Assembly (NCBI RefSeq): GCF_950100655.1 | Contig: NZ_CATNLY010000001.1 | Coordinates: forward strand, 62,001 to 126,000 | Source: Pleomorphomonas sp. T1.2MG-36 | GTDB lineage: Bacteria > Pseudomonadota > Alphaproteobacteria > Rhizobiales > Pleomorphomonadaceae | Direction of reading: 5' to 3' | Length of the DNA stretch: 64,000 nucleotides | In this document: positions 51,657 through 60,952 of the stretch, piece by piece | Numbering within the stretch: position 1 is the stretch's first letter | Layout: each line of letters opens with the position of its first letter | The notes under the pieces: generated by a model | Databases searched by the model: none | What the model was told of the DNA's origin: nothing | The model's input: the letters and a program-made list of their open reading frames with translations, nothing else | Program-made: the position numbers and the translations under genes

Positions 51657-53665
51657 GTTGCCACCAGCACGAGAAGGAGGACCAGCGCTGCGAAAACCAG
51701 GCTGAGGTAGCTGCGGATGGTCAGGAACTGCAAGACGTTGAGCCGTTCCGCGGCGTAGAGCACGGCTCCTTCGAGGGGGGCGTAGATGAACTCCCAGACG
51801 AGATCGCGCAGCGACAAGGTCAGGCGAGCCGGCTCCATGTCGCCCGGCAGAGGCATGGACAGATCGGTCTTGGCCCGGAAGGCGATCGGGCCGAACACCC
51901 TGCGGATCGGTTGGGCGAAACTGTCGGCCGTGTATTGCGTCACCGGTGACGGATCGGGAAAGCCGCAGTCCCAAGGTGGCGCCCGGCGTACGGCGCGCGA
52001 GGCGAAGTTGTGGATGACGCGGATCGCCGCCCAGCTCGCCATCAGGATGAAGAAGAACACCAGGAAACCGGAGTACGAGCTGCGGCTCTCGGAAATCGGA
52101 ATGATCGAGAAGTGAGGCAGGATGGGCTGCTTCGGCATGGCGCCGCCCACCAGAAACTGCGACACCGGCGAGAGGGCATCCAGGAACGGGCCCGGGAAGA
52201 CGCCGGCGACAAGACAGAGGGCCATCAGCGCATACATCGCCCGGATCTGCCAGCGGCCGACCTCGTGGGCCGTTTCGGCAGCCGGCGAACGCGGTCGGCT
52301 CAGGAAGGTTATGCCAAAGGCGCGCACGAAGCAGGCGGCGGCAAGTGCGGCGGCGAGCGCCAGCATGGCGCCCGAGGCGGGAACCAGAAAGCGCAGCGCC
52401 CATTGCGGCAGATCGGGACTGAGCAGGATCGCCTGCAGGATCAGCCATTCCGAGACGAAGCCGTTGAGCGGCGGCAGGGCCGAAATGGCGAGGCAGCCGC
52501 CGAGAAAAAGATAGGCCGTCTCCGGCATGCGATGAACGAGGCCGCCCAGCTTTTCGATGTCGCGCTCACCGGCGCCGGTCAGCACGTTGCCGGCTCCGAA
52601 GAACAGCAGGCTCTTGAATAGCGAGTGATTGAAAGCATGGAAGATCGAGGCCGTCACGGCAAGCGCCGCCGCGCCATCCATGTCGTTGGTCTTGAAAGCC
52701 AGCCCCAGCCCCAGGCCGATGAAGATGATGCCGATGTTTTCGACCGTCGAGTAGGCGAGAAGTCGTTTGAGATCACGCTGCAAGACGGCGTGCAGCACGC
52801 CGAGCACGGCCGACCCCGCCCCCAGGATCAGCACGATCACTGCCCACCACCAAGCCGGCTCGCCGGCAAGGTCGAACACGACGCGGATGAAGCCGTAGAT
52901 GGCCACCTTGGTCATGACGCCCGACATCAGCGCCGACACATGACTCGGTGCGGCCGGATGGGCGAGCGGAAGCCAGACATGCAACGGAACGAGGCCGGCC
53001 TTGGAGCCGGCTCCCAGCAACATCAGCACCAGCACCAGCCCGGAAAGCCAGGGGACATGCTCGGCGCTACGCATGGCCGAGAAGACATAGTCGCCGTCCG
53101 GGCCGGCCAAGAGGCCGAACGCGAGCAACAGCATCAGCGTGCCGAATGACGCCATGAGCAGGTAGACATAGCCGGCCCGGCGGTTCTCCGCATCGTGATG
53201 ATGCGCCATGACCAGCGCCCATGAACTGAGCGACATGAACTCCCAAGCCACCAGGAAACCGAAGGCATCCGCCGAGAGCACCACGAGGTTCATGCCGGCG
53301 AGGAAGGCCGGATAGAAGGGCAGCACGCGGCCCGGCTCCGCCTCGTGGGCGCCGTAGCCGATGGCATAGAACGAGGCGACCAAGGCGCCGAAGTCGACGA
53401 TGACCAGGAAGGCGGCACTGAGCGGATCGAGGGCGAAATGCGCGCCGATCCACGGCAGGCCGACCGGCAGATGGACAGAACCTTGGAAGGCGCTGCCGCC
53501 GAGGAGGGCCAGAAGGCCGCATACAAGCAAGACGGCGGCGAGAACGAAACTCGCGCCGTAGACGATGGGGGTCGCCCAGGACATGCGCCGGGCGATGATG
53601 ACCGGCGCAACCACGGCGACGCCGGCTAGACCGGCGACACTCAAAAGGGCCGCTACGATCGGCAT
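51647..53665 (-). CDS. Hydrogenase-4 component B-like antiporter subunit (HyfB, NuoL-like)
   Basis: 672-residue membrane protein, the same length as E. coli HyfB, with about 16 helices. Proton-channel residues are present: Glu in WEFMSLSSWALV, Lys in GSKAGLVPLHVWLPLAHPA and Lys in HSLFKSLLFFGAG. It is the first gene of the six-gene set and follows hypE after 310 bp. Only a weak ribosome binding site (ACGAAAG) precedes the ATG. Confidence 0.93.
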   Translation of the reverse strand: MPIVAALLSVAGLAGVAVVAPVIIARRMSWATPIVYGASFVLAAVLLVCGLLALLGGSAFQGSVHLPVGLPWIGAHFALDPLSAAFLVIVDFGALVASFYAIGYGAHEAEPGRVLPFYPAFLAGMNLVVLSADAFGFLVAWEFMSLSSWALVMAHHHDAENRRAGYVYLLMASFGTLMLLLAFGLLAGPDGDYVFSAMRSAEHVPWLSGLVLVLMLLGAGSKAGLVPLHVWLPLAHPAAPSHVSALMSGVMTKVAIYGFIRVVFDLAGEPAWWWAVIVLILGAGSAVLGVLHAVLQRDLKRLLAYSTVENIGIIFIGLGLGLAFKTNDMDGAAALAVTASIFHAFNHSLFKSLLFFGAGNVLTGAGERDIEKLGGLVHRMPETAYLFLGGCLAISALPPLNGFVSEWLILQAILLSPDLPQWALRFLVPASGAMLALAAALAAACFVRAFGITFLSRPRSPAAETAHEVGRWQIRAMYALMALCLVAGVFPGPFLDALSPVSQFLVGGAMPKQPILPHFSIIPISESRSSYSGFLVFFFILMASWAAIRVIHNFASRAVRRAPPWDCGFPDPSPVTQYTADSFAQPIRRVFGPIAFRAKTDLSMPLPGDMEPARLTLSLRDLVWEFIYAPLEGAVLYAAERLNVLQFLTIRSYLSLVFAALVLLLVLVATWA

Positions 53666-53975
53666 GGTTACTTTCGTTCCCCGAACGGGTTTCCGGCCGC
53701 CTTTGGCGGCTCCGTGAGATCAACGTGCCAGAGTGCTTGCGCACCTGCTCGTCGAGGCGCCTGTCGACGCCGGCGAACCCGCTCCAAATGATGCGGGAAC
53801 CGCATTCCCGCCCCGATCGGTATCGGCAACGGAAGAGGCGGCGGTCATTGAAGACTCAAAGGATGACGGAGAGCATATCGGGTCGCCGACGCCGCGGGAA
53901 TTGTTTGTTGGTATTCAATCCATTCAGTTGGGCCGATGCCTCCGGGCTGTTGCACGGATGTCGCGACGCCGCGTC
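53666..53975. other. 310-bp gap between hypE and the hyfB-like gene
   Basis: The only sizeable gap in the 17-kb leftward gene run. It holds a GCCGCC-TTT-GGCGGC hairpin (53696-53710) without a T-tract and a TGGCAC element on the minus strand (53730-53725) that is followed by a poor -12 region. A promoter for the hyf-like genes is probable here, but none is convincing. No small ORF with a ribosome binding site was seen. Confidence 0.4.
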
Positions 53976-55022
53976 TCAGCAAATGCGCGGCAGCTGTTCT
54001 CCGGCCAGCCAGTCGACGATGCGGCCTCCGCCGAAACCCGTGGTCATCTGCACGAAGCGCTGATCGTCCTCCACCGTCTCGCCGATGATGGCCGCGTCCA
54101 CGCCGAGCGGGTGTGCCCGCATCGCTTCCACCAGCCTTTCGGCGGCTTCGGCCGCCACCACGGCAACGAGCTTGCCCTCGTTGGCGACGTTGAGCGGGTC
54201 GAGCCCCAACAGTTCGCAGACGGCGGCGACCTGCCGCTTGATCGGAATGCGATCCTCGACGATGCGGAAGCCGACACCCGACTGGTGGGCCAGCTCGTTG
54301 AGCGTCGCGGCGAGGCCGCCGCGCGTCGGGTCTCGCATCAATCGAAGCTGAGGCCCGGCTGCTGCGACCATCGTCTCGACAAGGCCGTTGAGCGCCGCGC
54401 TGTCCGACAGGATTTCCGTTTCGAAGGTAAGGTTTTCGCGGCTCGACATGATGGCGACGCCGTGATCGCCCATCGAACCGGAAACGATCACCTTGTCGCC
54501 CGGTCTGGCCCGGTCTCCGGACAGCACGAGACCATCAGGTACTGCGCCGACGCCGGCCGTCGAGATGAAGACGCCGTCCGCCTTGCCGCGCTCCACCACC
54601 TTGGTGTCGCCGGTGACGATCATCACGCCGGCCGCCTTGGCTGCCGCGCCCATGGATTCGGCGATGCGCTTCAGATCGCCGAGGGGGAAGCCTTCCTCGA
54701 TGATGTAGCTCGCAGAGAGGTAGAGCGGTTTCGCGCCAGCCATCGCCAGGTCGTTGACGGTGCCGTGGACGGCCAGCGAACCGATGTCGCCACCGGGGAA
54801 GAAGATCGGCGACACCACATAGCCGTCGGTCGTCATCACCATGCGACCGCCCGACGGCGTCGGGAAGCTTGCCTGATCGTTGCCCTGGTCGAGCAGCTTG
54901 TTGCCGAAGGCATCCTTGAAGATCGAGGAAATCAGCTCGGCCATGGCTCGGCCGCCGGCGCCGTGGCTCATGTCGACCCGACCTGCCTTCAGGTCGAGTT
55001 TGCGGCGGAAGGTCTTGGTCAT
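53976..55022 (-). CDS. hypE: Hydrogenase maturation protein HypE (carbamoyl dehydratase)
   Basis: 348-residue member of the PurM/ThiL ATP-binding family. It accepts carbamoyl from HypF on its C-terminal cysteine and dehydrates it with ATP to thiocyanate, the source of the cyanide ligands of the NiFe site. The essential C-terminal Cys348 is present (ending PRIC), as are the N-terminal DMSHGAGGRAM and the ATP-binding TTDGYVV. It overlaps hypD by four bases and is the last gene of the hup-hyp operon. Confidence 0.97.
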   Translation of the reverse strand: MTKTFRRKLDLKAGRVDMSHGAGGRAMAELISSIFKDAFGNKLLDQGNDQASFPTPSGGRMVMTTDGYVVSPIFFPGGDIGSLAVHGTVNDLAMAGAKPLYLSASYIIEEGFPLGDLKRIAESMGAAAKAAGVMIVTGDTKVVERGKADGVFISTAGVGAVPDGLVLSGDRARPGDKVIVSGSMGDHGVAIMSSRENLTFETEILSDSAALNGLVETMVAAAGPQLRLMRDPTRGGLAATLNELAHQSGVGFRIVEDRIPIKRQVAAVCELLGLDPLNVANEGKLVAVVAAEAAERLVEAMRAHPLGVDAAIIGETVEDDQRFVQMTTGFGGGRIVDWLAGEQLPRIC

Positions 55023-56173
55023 GCGCTTCTCCGGAGGTCCGCATCGGTCTGGCGCGTGCGGAAGCGTCCATAGGTCCAATGGGCGGCGCAGGCGCCCTCC
55101 GACGACACCATGCAGGCGCCGGTTGGCGTTTCCGGGGTGCAGACGGTACCGAACAGGCGGCAGTCCGCCGGCTTCTTCTGCCCGCGCAGGATGGCGCCGC
55201 ATTCGCAGGCCGGATTGTCCTCGGCCGGCTGCGTCTCGATGGCGAAGCGCTTTTCGGCATCGTAGAAGGCGAAGGCGTCGCGCAGCTTCAGCGCGCTCCT
55301 CGGCACCGCGCCGAGCCCGCGCCATTCGAAGCTATCGCGCAGCTCGAACACTTTGTCGCAGAGGTCGATGGCGACGCGGTTGCCGTCCGCGCGGACGGCG
55401 CGGATATATTGGTTCTCCACCTCGGCCCGCTGCTCGTTGACCTGACGGACCAGCATCAGGATCGCGTACATGACATCAAGCGGTTCGAACCCGGCGATGA
55501 CCACCGGTTTGCGATAGTCCCGCGCAAACACTTGGTAGGGATCCATGCCGATGATGGTCGAGACATGCGATGGGCCGACGAAGCCTTCGATGGCGATCGG
55601 CGGTTCATCCGGCGTCGGCGGCATGTCGAGAATGGCCCGCATGGCGACCGGCGTCAGCACGTGATTGCAATAGATCGAGAAGTTCTTGAGGCCCTTGGCC
55701 TCGGCGGTCTTCAGCGCCACCGCCGTCGGCGGCGTGGTCGTCTCGAAGCCGATGGCGAAGAACACCACCTGCCGCTCGGGATTGGCCTCGGCGATGCGGA
55801 TGGCGTCGAGCGAGGAGTAGACCATGCGGATGTCGGCGCCCGCCGCCTTGGCCTTCATCAGGCTGAGGCCGCCGGAGGCCGGCACGCGCATCAGGTCGGC
55901 ATAGGTGCAGAGCGTCACCTCCGGCCGCTTGGCGAGACGGATGGCGTCGTCGATGCGGCCGATCGGCAACACGCACACGGGGCAACCCGGACCATGGATC
56001 ATGCGCACGTTGGCCGGCAGCAGATCCTCGATGCCGTAGCGCGAGATGGCGTGGGTATGGCCGCCGCAAAACTCCATCAAGGCGTAGGAGCGGTTCGGTC
56101 GCACTTCGGCGGCGATGGCCGCCGCGATGTCGCGCGCCTTGTCGCCGTCGCGATATTCGTCGACGTATTTCAT
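55019..56173 (-). CDS. hypD: Hydrogenase maturation protein HypD
   Basis: 384-residue [4Fe-4S] scaffold on which the Fe(CN)2CO unit is assembled together with HypC. Conserved segments include CGGHTHAISRYG, GPGCPVCVLP, FFAIGFETTTP and the C-terminal cysteine set ENPACECGAILRG. It begins MKYVDEYRD as is usual. Four-base overlaps couple it to both hypC and hypE. Confidence 0.97.
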   Translation of the reverse strand: MKYVDEYRDGDKARDIAAAIAAEVRPNRSYALMEFCGGHTHAISRYGIEDLLPANVRMIHGPGCPVCVLPIGRIDDAIRLAKRPEVTLCTYADLMRVPASGGLSLMKAKAAGADIRMVYSSLDAIRIAEANPERQVVFFAIGFETTTPPTAVALKTAEAKGLKNFSIYCNHVLTPVAMRAILDMPPTPDEPPIAIEGFVGPSHVSTIIGMDPYQVFARDYRKPVVIAGFEPLDVMYAILMLVRQVNEQRAEVENQYIRAVRADGNRVAIDLCDKVFELRDSFEWRGLGAVPRSALKLRDAFAFYDAEKRFAIETQPAEDNPACECGAILRGQKKPADCRLFGTVCTPETPTGACMVSSEGACAAHWTYGRFRTRQTDADLRRSA

Positions 56174-56412
56174 CGGACACCTCCGGCGGCGAGCGCCACG
56201 CCACGCGCCTCATCGAGCAGATCGAGGGTGCGCCGCGCCTCGTCGGGGTCGACCTTGGACAGCGCGTAGCCGACGTGAACAATGACGTAGTCGCCGACGG
56301 CGACGTTCTTCACCAGCGCCGTGGAGATGGGCATCGACACGCCATCGAGGCTGATCTTGGCCATGTTGTCGGGCAGAAGCTCGGTGACGAGGGCGGGAAC
56401 GGCAAGGCACAT
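56170..56412 (-). CDS. hypC: Hydrogenase maturation chaperone HypC
   Basis: 80-residue chaperone that carries the iron with its CN and CO ligands from HypD to the large subunit. The N-terminal MCLAVPA supplies the essential Cys2, and VGDYVIVHVGYALSKVD is the conserved core. It is placed between hypF and hypD with a four-base overlap to hypD. A second HypC-like protein, HupF, is encoded at the right edge. Confidence 0.97.
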   Translation of the reverse strand: MCLAVPALVTELLPDNMAKISLDGVSMPISTALVKNVAVGDYVIVHVGYALSKVDPDEARRTLDLLDEARGVALAAGGVR

Positions 56413-56415
56413 GGG

Positions 56416-58680
56416 TCAGATCTCCGAGAAGGCTCGGCGGGCGAGAACGGCCTGCCCGAAGGAAAGGCCGCCATCGTTGGCCGGCAGGCGCCGGGCGAGG
56501 AGGGGGGTGAGGTTGGATTGGGTGAGCGCTGCCGAAAGACCTTCGGCCAAAATGCGGTTCATCAGACAGCCGCCGCCGAGCGCGATCGCCGTGAGGCCGG
56601 TGGCGGCAGCGCCATGGCAGGCGAGGGCGGCGAAGCCTTCGATCAGGGTGCCGTGGAACAGCGATGCTCCGGCGCGGGCATCGGGGCGTGCATGAACAAA
56701 ATGGGCAAGAAGCGGCGAGAAGGACAGGACACCGTCGTTCAGGGTGAAACCGCCGGCCAGGGCGACCGGCTCGTCGACCAGCGCCTCCAGTTCCATCGCC
56801 GCCTGTCCCTCGTAGTCCTGCACGGACCGGACGCCGAGCAGCGCCGCCGCCGCATCGAACAACCGGCCGAGCGAAGTCGTTGAAAGACGGTCGGCGCCTG
56901 AGGCGACGCGATCGGCAACGGGACCGGCGAGCGGTCGATCCGGGAAAAGAATCGGCGCGAGGTCGGCCCGCCCGAGAGTGGCCAGGGCACCGGCCCCCAT
57001 CCGCCACGGCTCGCGGGCGGCCCGATCGCCGCCGGGCAGCGGCAGCGGGGCGAGATGGCCGAGGCGGCGGTGCGCCGCACCATCGACCGCGAGCAACTCG
57101 CCGCCCCAGGCCCCGCCATCATCCCCAAGGCCATGGCCATCGAGGGCAAGGCCGAGCGAAGCCTTGGCAAGTCCGGCTTCGGCTGCCACGGCCACCACAT
57201 GCGCTGCGTGGTGCTGCACGCGGATGACGGGCAACCCGAACTCCTCGGCCATCTGGCTGGAGCGGTAGTCGGGATGGAGATCCGAAGCGATCAGCTCCGG
57301 CTTAACGCCGACGATGTCGGTGAGGTGGGCGATGGTCTCGCGGTAGAACTTCAACGTCTCGGCGGTGTCGAGGTCGCCGACATGCTGGGAGACGAAAGCC
57401 TCGCGGCCGCGCGTCAGCGTCACCGTGGACTTGAGGTGCGCGCCAAGGGCCAGTGTTGCCGGCCCGTCTTCACTGAGCGGAATTGGTTCGGGGACATAGC
57501 CGCGCGCGCGGCGCAGGAACGACGAAGCCCCGGCGATGATCTGGGTTACGCTGTCGTCGGCGCGCACGACGATGGCGCGGTCGTGGGTGACGATCAGGTC
57601 GGCGATGCCGGCAAGACGTCGCGTTGCGTCCTCGTCGTCCACCACCAGCGGTTCTCCGCCGGGATTGGCCGAGGTGGCGACCAGCACGACGTCGTTGGCA
57701 GCGTGCGGATCGTGTCCGGCGAACTCGTGACCGGCCAGCGCTGCGAACAGCAGGTGGTGCACCGGTGCGTAGGCCAGCATGACGCCGACGCGGGACAGCC
57801 CGGGCGAGACGGCCGGCGCCAATACGTCGGGTTTCGCGCGCATCAGCACGATCGGCCGGGCGGTCGACGAACAGAGTGCCAGTTCTTCGGCTGAAGCTTC
57901 GGCGACGGCCGGGATGGAGGCGACATTGGCTACCATCAGCGCGAACGGCTTGAACTCGCGCGCCTTCCTGGCCCGAAGCGCCACTACCGCTTCGGCATTT
58001 CGGCCGTCGCAGACGAGATGGAACCCGCCGATGCCCTTCAGCGCCACGATGCGGCCGGCGCGGATGGCCGAGGCGATCTCGGCAAAGGAATGGCTGAGCT
58101 TCGGTCCGCAGGCCGGACAGGCGACCGGTTCGGCATGAAACCGCCTGTCGCGCACATCCGTGTAGGCAGTCGCGCAATCCGGGCACATCGGGAAAGGGGC
58201 CATCGACGTCTGCCGACGGTCGTAGGGCAGGCGGCGGGTGATGGTGTAGCGCGGCCCGCAGTGGGTGCAGTTGACGAAGGGGTAGGCGAAGTAGCGGCTC
58301 GTCGGGTCGAAGAGTTCGGCAAGGCAAGCGTCGCAGGTGGCCGCGTCGGCCACGATACGCGTCATCGTCTCGCCGTCGAGGCTCTCCCTGATGACGAACT
58401 CGGTGCCGCCCGTCACCGGCATGGTCTCACGATGGACCGTGTCGATGCGGGCAAGCGGCGGCGCTTCCGAACTCAGGCGCCGCGCAAACTCCTCGACGCG
58501 CGCACCCTCCACTTCGATGGTGACGCCATCCGCCCCATTGCGGACATACCCGGTCAGGCCGCACTCCGTCGCCAGCCGATGCACGAAAGGCCGCATGCCC
58601 ACGCCCTGCACGGCGCCGTTCACCTTGATGAAAAGGCGTGCAGCAGAGGCAAAGGCGTCGGGAGTGGGCACGGCGGTCAT
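56416..58680 (-). CDS. hypF: Carbamoyltransferase HypF
   Basis: 754-residue enzyme that makes the carbamoyl group for the cyanide ligands from carbamoyl phosphate and ATP. Domains run from an acylphosphatase-like N-terminus (VQGVGMRPFVHRLA), through two zinc-finger pairs (CDACLAELF / CTHCG and CPDCATAY / CPACG) and a YrdC-like domain (KGIGGFHLVCDG), to a Kae1-like transferase domain (VQHHAAHVVAVAAE and a glycine-rich ALGGGCLMN). The ATG at 58680 begins the family sequence. It lies seven bases after hypB. Confidence 0.97.
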   Translation of the reverse strand: MTAVPTPDAFASAARLFIKVNGAVQGVGMRPFVHRLATECGLTGYVRNGADGVTIEVEGARVEEFARRLSSEAPPLARIDTVHRETMPVTGGTEFVIRESLDGETMTRIVADAATCDACLAELFDPTSRYFAYPFVNCTHCGPRYTITRRLPYDRRQTSMAPFPMCPDCATAYTDVRDRRFHAEPVACPACGPKLSHSFAEIASAIRAGRIVALKGIGGFHLVCDGRNAEAVVALRARKAREFKPFALMVANVASIPAVAEASAEELALCSSTARPIVLMRAKPDVLAPAVSPGLSRVGVMLAYAPVHHLLFAALAGHEFAGHDPHAANDVVLVATSANPGGEPLVVDDEDATRRLAGIADLIVTHDRAIVVRADDSVTQIIAGASSFLRRARGYVPEPIPLSEDGPATLALGAHLKSTVTLTRGREAFVSQHVGDLDTAETLKFYRETIAHLTDIVGVKPELIASDLHPDYRSSQMAEEFGLPVIRVQHHAAHVVAVAAEAGLAKASLGLALDGHGLGDDGGAWGGELLAVDGAAHRRLGHLAPLPLPGGDRAAREPWRMGAGALATLGRADLAPILFPDRPLAGPVADRVASGADRLSTTSLGRLFDAAAALLGVRSVQDYEGQAAMELEALVDEPVALAGGFTLNDGVLSFSPLLAHFVHARPDARAGASLFHGTLIEGFAALACHGAAATGLTAIALGGGCLMNRILAEGLSAALTQSNLTPLLARRLPANDGGLSFGQAVLARRAFSEI

Positions 58681-58687
58681 CGTCTCG

Positions 58688-59635
58688 TCAGGCCCGCGCG
58701 ACGGCAGCGGCGCGAGACAGGCTCGCACGCGCTTCGATCCAGGCATAGAAAGCGGCCATGCCCTCACCGGTTTCGGCCGAAACCACCAGAGTCTGGAGGT
58801 GCGGGTTGACCGTGAGCGCCGCCGCAAGGCACTTGCCGACGTCGAACTTCAGGTGAGGCAGCAGATCCGCCTTGTTGAGGAGAAGGAGATCGGCCACGGC
58901 GAACATGTCGGGATATTTCAACGGCTTGTCCTCTCCCTCGGTGACGGAGAGCACGACAACCTTGTGCGCTTCCCCGAGGTCGAAGCCGGCCGGACAGACG
59001 AGGTTGCCGACATTCTCGATGAACAGCAGTCCGCCCGGCTCGGCCTTGATGTCGTCGAGCGCGGCGCCAATCATGCTCGCCTCGAGGTGACAGCCTTTCC
59101 CGGTGTTGATCTGAACCGCGCGGGCGCCGGTCGCCCGGATGCGCTCCGCGTCATTGTCCGTCTGCTGGTCGCCTTCGATGACGGCAATCGGAAACTTTGC
59201 CTTCAGATCCTCGATGGTGCGCACCAGAAGCGTCGTCTTGCCCGAGCCGGGCGACGACATCAGGTTGAGCGCCAGCGTGCCGGTGGCCGCGAGGCGGCTG
59301 CGATTTTGCCGGGCTGCGTCATTGTTCTTGGCGAGGATGTCGCGCTCGATGCGGATCACCCGTTCGCTGTCGATATCGGGCTGGTGAACGGCGACGAGCG
59401 GTGCCGCATGCACATGATGGGTGTGTCCGTGATCATGTTCATGCGAGTGGTCGTGATGATGGTGGTCATGATCATGGCCATGGTCGTGCTCATGCGAATG
59501 GGCGTGATGGTGATGATCGTGGCCATGCTCGTGATCGTGGGGATGATCGTGCGAATGGCCGTGAAGCTCCGCCGGCGTCTTACCGTTGATCCTGTAGCCG
59601 GTGCCGCCCGACCCGCAGCCGCAATCCTTGCACAT
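58688..59635 (-). CDS. hypB: Hydrogenase nickel incorporation GTPase HypB (His-rich)
   Basis: 315-residue SIMIBI GTPase that loads nickel into the large subunit. It has the N-terminal high-affinity site CKDCGCG, a histidine-rich stretch (residues about 25-76, 30 His of 52) for nickel storage or buffering, the P-loop [11 protein letters not shown] (about 127-137), the metal-binding CHLEAS region and the NKADLLP base-recognition motif. The ATG at 59635 overlaps the hypA stop by one base and has GGAGG upstream; a GTG at 59638 is the alternative. Confidence 0.96.
   Translation of the reverse strand: MCKDCGCGSGGTGYRINGKTPAELHGHSHDHPHDHEHGHDHHHHAHSHEHDHGHDHDHHHHDHSHEHDHGHTHHVHAAPLVAVHQPDIDSERVIRIERDILAKNNDAARQNRSRLAATGTLALNLMSSPGSGKTTLLVRTIEDLKAKFPIAVIEGDQQTDNDAERIRATGARAVQINTGKGCHLEASMIGAALDDIKAEPGGLLFIENVGNLVCPAGFDLGEAHKVVVLSVTEGEDKPLKYPDMFAVADLLLLNKADLLPHLKFDVGKCLAAALTVNPHLQTLVVSAETGEGMAAFYAWIEARASLSRAAAVARA
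59408..59563 (-). repeat. Low-complexity His/Asp/Glu-coding stretch in hypB
   Basis: About 156 bases of repeated CAT/CAC-type codons mixed with GAC, GAG and GGC encode the nickel-buffering histidine-rich region. It reads as imperfect short repeats (H-D-H-G, H-S-H-E type), a likely hotspot for slippage and length variation between strains. Confidence 0.85.
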
Positions 59636-59976
59636 CACTCCACCTCCAATTCGCGCAGTCTGAGCTCGTCACCGCTGCTCATCTGCACGTGCCGGCGCCC
59701 GCAGTCCGGGCAGGCGCCGAAGCGTTCGGTCATCGGCACGGTCTTAGCACAGTCGAGGCACCAGCCACTGCCGGGAATGCGCTCGATGACCAGCCTTGCG
59801 TTCTCCGCAAGGGTTCCGTGGCTGACGGCCGAAAAGCAGAAAGCCAAGGCGTCGGGATCGACATGGCCAAGTACGCCCACCTCCAGAACCAGCGACCGAA
59901 TGCGCTTGGCACCGTTTCTTTTCGCCTCGTCGACGGCGATCTCCACCGCCGCCTCGCAAAGCGACATTTCATGCAT
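59635..59976 (-). CDS. hypA: Hydrogenase maturation nickel metallochaperone HypA
   Basis: 113-residue nickel chaperone that works with HypB. The N-terminal MHE provides the nickel ligands (His2), and a structural zinc site is formed by CLDC and CPDC. Length is normal. It overlaps hupK by eight bases at its start and hypB by one base at its stop. Confidence 0.97.
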   Translation of the reverse strand: MHEMSLCEAAVEIAVDEAKRNGAKRIRSLVLEVGVLGHVDPDALAFCFSAVSHGTLAENARLVIERIPGSGWCLDCAKTVPMTERFGACPDCGRRHVQMSSGDELRLRELEVE

Positions 59977-60952
59977 CGGCTGCCCCTTCGGGGACGACGT
60001 CAACGGCAACACAGGGAGAGAACTGCGCCGCCAACCGAGCGATCGCCGGCACGGCATCGCCTTCCGGCCGGAACCCCACGAGGGCGCGCGCAAACGGTCC
60101 ATCGGGATGGAAGTTCCATTCCGTGGGAGCGACGACGCGGGCGTCTCGGAGCCGTCCATCTCCTTGCACCACGGCAGAATAATATAACCTGCCGCGTGGA
60201 CTTTCCACTGAGGCGTATCCCGTATGGTTCTGCGTCCGATTTGCAGTAAGCCAGTTGCCGAAATCTCCGTCGCTACTGGCTCCGCCAAGAAGAATGCCGA
60301 GCGCTTCTTCCGCCTCGACGAGACGGGCGGCGTCGGTCGCGCCTCGAACCGAAGCGGACCAGCCGAGGCGGGCCGCCGGGCCGGTTTCGGGATGGCGGTC
60401 GGGGAGGAAGGGACGGGCCGAAAACTCGGTATCGGCCAAGAGCGCGGCCACGACGGGCTCATCGTCGGCCGAAGTCAACGCATCGGGCGGGGCCGGATGT
60501 TCCGGCAGGGCCGGCAGCCAGTCGGGCACCAGACCGAAGGCTGCGCCGATCGTCCTGATGTCATCGTCGACGACGCCCGTTCTCGCCGCCTTTCGTGCCG
60601 CCTCAAGAGCGTCCCGTACGATGGGGAAGGCCGCGACCGGCGCAAGACGGACCAGCTCGCGCAGGTGCTCGGCAACCCGTTCCGCGGCCAGCCGAATGTG
60701 CCAATGCTCCACCAACTCCACCGGAATCACACGATGGCCGGCCAGTGCGGCGGCGAAAGTCAGCGCGGCGGCATGCGACACGCCACAGACGGCGTTGACG
60801 AGACCGACCGCCTCGACCGCCTGCTCGACCGGTCGGCCGGCGAAGCGCGAGGCCAGCGACAACGGTCGTGCCGAGCGGATCGATGCTGCGGTAACCACGC
60901 CGTTCGTCAAGGAAAAGCCGACGGTTACCCGGCCCGGATCGATTCCGCTCAT
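59969..60952 (-). CDS. hupK: Hydrogenase expression/formation protein HupK
   Basis: 327-residue HupK, a maturation scaffold derived from a hydrogenase large subunit. The two nickel-ligand motifs are kept only in part: AVCGVSHAAA (Cys56) in place of CGIC, and FSPCVAVDV (Cys about 314) in place of DPCxxC, the known state of HupK. It is thought to hold the iron centre during HupL assembly. It is coupled by overlaps to hupJ and hypA, in the standard hupJK-hypA order. Confidence 0.9.
   Translation of the reverse strand: MSGIDPGRVTVGFSLTNGVVTAASIRSARPLSLASRFAGRPVEQAVEAVGLVNAVCGVSHAAALTFAAALAGHRVIPVELVEHWHIRLAAERVAEHLRELVRLAPVAAFPIVRDALEAARKAARTGVVDDDIRTIGAAFGLVPDWLPALPEHPAPPDALTSADDEPVVAALLADTEFSARPFLPDRHPETGPAARLGWSASVRGATDAARLVEAEEALGILLGGASSDGDFGNWLTANRTQNHTGYASVESPRGRLYYSAVVQGDGRLRDARVVAPTEWNFHPDGPFARALVGFRPEGDAVPAIARLAAQFSPCVAVDVVPEGAADA

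Noticed and set aside
46471..53665. Formate hydrogenlyase or true hydrogenase-4
   Set aside because: The large subunit has no nickel ligands, and HyfA, HyfD, HyfH and a formate dehydrogenase are all absent.
53715..53731. Possible sigma-54 promoter upstream of the hyfB-like gene (TGGCACG on the minus strand)
   Set aside because: The -24 half is good, but the -12 half reads TCTCA instead of TTGCA and lacks the required GC; no regulator gene of the HoxA/NtrC class is in view.
59408..59563. Tandem repeat array or CRISPR-like element
   Set aside because: The repetition is explained by His/Asp codons of the HypB nickel-binding region in frame; there are no spacers.
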